From: CAZBUK01 sp964495085
GTDB lineage: Bacteria > Bacteroidota > Ignavibacteria > T3Sed10-11
Length of the DNA: 7,055 nt
Assembly: GCA_964495085.1 (NCBI GenBank)
Contig: CAZBUK010000136.1
Location: 1-7,055, forward strand
Direction of reading: 5' to 3'
Translations under genes and position numbers: made by a program
Part shown: positions 5,257 through 7,055 of the stretch, piece after piece
Position numbering within the stretch: the first letter of the stretch is position 1
Layout: each line of letters starts with the position of its first letter
Notes under the pieces: generated by a model
What the model saw: the letters and a program-made list of their open reading frames with translations, nothing else
The model's database searches: none
Told to the model about the DNA's origin: nothing

Positions 5257-7055
5257 ATGAAAACTGTCGGTTTATTATTGTTTTTTATATTTATTCTTCC
5301 AGTATGTGGTCAATCCATCGAAGATGACGGTACTGTTATCGCATCTGTGGGTGATGAGAGCATCACTCGCGGCGAGTTTGTCAATCGATTTCTGATGACC
5401 ATTTGGCCGGAAAAACACCGTAAAGGATATCTCAATGAAATAAAACGTCAGTTTTTATATTCCATGATAGCAGAGCGACTGCTTGCAAAGGAAGCAGAAC
5501 GGGTTAGCTCCGGACCGGATGCATACGGAGCAAAGTTCCTCGAAGATCTTGAAATTCAATACGCGATGGATCAGCTCTACAGAGACGAAGTTCACCGTCT
5601 CGTCGGTGACGCAGAACCGGATATTCGAGAGGCGGTAACCTCGGAATTTACCGATGCCTACGTCAGTTTCATATTTTCTGAGGATAGATATCAAATCGAT
5701 TCGGTCTGGAATGTATTACGGAGCGGGGTGGAGTTCGATAGCATAGGAGCTCATGGTACGCTCAAGGTAACCCGGAATTTTAAAGTCGACTGGTCTGCAA
5801 CTCATCCCGATCTTGCCGGAGCTATCGGAGGATTAAATGTCGGGGCTATATCTTCACCGGTTGCTCTTCCTTTCGGATATTATATCGTCCGTCCTGATGC
5901 GAAGCAAACAGATTCCGCACAGGCACAGAACGAATACCGGGAGCGGATCAAGGGCTATGAAGAATATCTGATGCAACATCGATACTCTGTGATGACTCCT
6001 GAATTTCTGGAAAGATTGTACATTGAGTATGATCTGCATGTAGACAGTGGCATATTCGATCTGGCAGCTACTGCACTTGTAAAATCTATCGAGGAAAAGG
6101 AACTACCCGTTCCCTCAATCCACAGGGAATTAGCGCTGGATAAGCAGATAATCGAGAGTGCGGTGGAAAAAGCCGGAAAACGGATCGAAGAACCGGTCAT
6201 CAGTATCGGCGGAGAGATCACGACCGTCGGCGGGCTCTTCGACGCATTGCTCGGTTCCGGGATGCATTACGCCGATACATCAATGGCGCCATTGCAAGCT
6301 CAGGTCCGGGCCAAACTGAATACTTTCATCGTCGATCGATTGATCATTCGCAAAGCATATGATGGCAACCTTCACCAAAGACCATGGGTTGTGGAAGAGA
6401 TGAATAGCTGGCGCCGGCATTTCCTTGCGGAGTATTGTAAGACAGAATTATATAAAAATATCGAAGTAATGCCGATCGAGATCTATGATTACTATGAAAA
6501 CAACAGAGATGAGTTCAGCAATGCGGTTGAAGTGAACATACGGGAAATACTGGTTGAGAGTCGGAAGGACGCTATGGAAATTCTGCTCCGATTGAACGAG
6601 GGGGAGGATTTTGGCGAACTTGCACGGTTTTATTCGAAACGGACATGGGCAGCTGAAAGAAACGGCGAATTCGGCTACTTCCCTTCGACCCTATATGGCG
6701 AAATCGGAGTGATTGCCTCGACGCTCGAACCCGGTGGAAGGTTTGGTCCGCTGCCCGTAGATGAGGGGTACTCCATTTTCGAGCTCATAGATAAACGGGA
6801 ACCGGAAGGTACGGTTGATCAATCCTTTGAAGAAGTGAAGGAGTCTATTGAGTCTCTGATCAGATGGAAAAAATTCAGACAGGAAATAGAAGATCTTGTA
6901 AGCGATCTCGCCTCACGTGAAATTGTCTATGTCGATTACGATGCTCTTTACCAAACCGACGTCGCACCGTTGAATATTCTGGTGCTCCGATATTTCGGTT
7001 TCGGAGAAGATTACCTCGCCGTCCCGATGCTCGATCAGATATACAAGTGGAAGAT
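5257..7055 (+). CDS. Secreted PPIC/SurA-like peptidyl-prolyl isomerase or chaperone (3' end cut by window)
   Basis: 599 codons are open to the right edge. The start is a hydrophobic signal peptide (MKTVGLLLFFIFILPVCG, likely cleaved before QS), so the protein acts in the periplasm or on the envelope. Residues 27-45 (VIASVGDESITRGEFVNRF) match the entry strand-helix of SurA/PpiD N-domains. Residues 136-213 look like a degenerate parvulin domain ending in GYYIVRP. A helical linker follows, then a second entry-like motif at 314-332. Residues 426-512 form the better parvulin domain: VNIREILVESR, EGEDFGELARFYS, NGEFGYF (469-475) and a GYSIFELID strand. The remainder to 599 is unassigned. It is already longer than SurA (about 430 residues), and the repeated layout suggests internal duplication. 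The family assists folding of outer-membrane or exported proteins; whether this copy isomerises proline is not certain. The start codon has only a weak ribosome binding site, and TTG 5245 is an alternative. The gene follows the exported enzyme by 43 bases, so co-expression is possible. Confidence 0.85.
   Translation, partial: MKTVGLLLFFIFILPVCGQSIEDDGTVIASVGDESITRGEFVNRFLMTIWPEKHRKGYLNEIKRQFLYSMIAERLLAKEAERVSSGPDAYGAKFLEDLEIQYAMDQLYRDEVHRLVGDAEPDIREAVTSEFTDAYVSFIFSEDRYQIDSVWNVLRSGVEFDSIGAHGTLKVTRNFKVDWSATHPDLAGAIGGLNVGAISSPVALPFGYYIVRPDAKQTDSAQAQNEYRERIKGYEEYLMQHRYSVMTPEFLERLYIEYDLHVDSGIFDLAATALVKSIEEKELPVPSIHRELALDKQIIESAVEKAGKRIEEPVISIGGEITTVGGLFDALLGSGMHYADTSMAPLQAQVRAKLNTFIVDRLIIRKAYDGNLHQRPWVVEEMNSWRRHFLAEYCKTELYKNIEVMPIEIYDYYENNRDEFSNAVEVNIREILVESRKDAMEILLRLNEGEDFGELARFYSKRTWAAERNGEFGYFPSTLYGEIGVIASTLEPGGRFGPLPVDEGYSIFELIDKREPEGTVDQSFEEVKESIESLIRWKKFRQEIEDLVSDLASREIVYVDYDALYQTDVAPLNILVLRYFGFGEDYLAVPMLDQIYKWK

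Overview
The window looks like a piece of a moderate-GC (neither AT- nor GC-rich) Gram-negative-type genome. All recognised genes lie on the + strand. A diderm host is inferred from a secreted PPIC/SurA-like chaperone and from a large signal-peptide-bearing enzyme. No taxonomic marker is present. The style (CUT1 transporter, discoidin-domain glycosidase, multi-domain PPIC protein) suits little-cultured lineages of the FCB/PVC type, but this is a guess. Both edges cut into genes.

Layout: (i) 1-199 holds what looks like the last codons of a sugar-binding lipoprotein/periplasmic protein. Its upstream part is replaced or interrupted by a cluster of small palindromes (about 8-84). (ii) 210-1933 holds two translationally coupled CUT1-type ABC sugar permeases (MalF-like and MalG-like, ATGA overlap). 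(iii) 2025-5213 encodes a 1062-residue exported protein. In order it has a signal peptide, a CBM-like beta-sandwich, an F5/8 type C (discoidin/CBM32-like) domain, a second beta-sandwich, an (alpha/alpha)6 six-hairpin glycosidase-like barrel and a C-terminal beta domain. (iv) 5257 to the right edge encodes a secreted PPIC-type peptidyl-prolyl isomerase/chaperone with signs of internal duplication. It is cut off by the window edge. There is no gap over 300 bases without a gene.

Working model (inference): the exported multi-domain enzyme binds and trims a poly- or oligosaccharide outside the cytoplasmic membrane. The binding protein captures the products and the MalF/MalG pair imports them. The ATPase is not in the window and must be encoded elsewhere. 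The PPIC protein probably belongs to envelope-protein folding and may be only a positional neighbour. The most interesting parts are the glycosidase-like protein, whose family I cannot name, the palindrome cluster fused in frame to the binding-protein tail, and the duplicated PPIC protein. No CRISPR array, tRNA, rRNA, transposase or clear terminator was seen.
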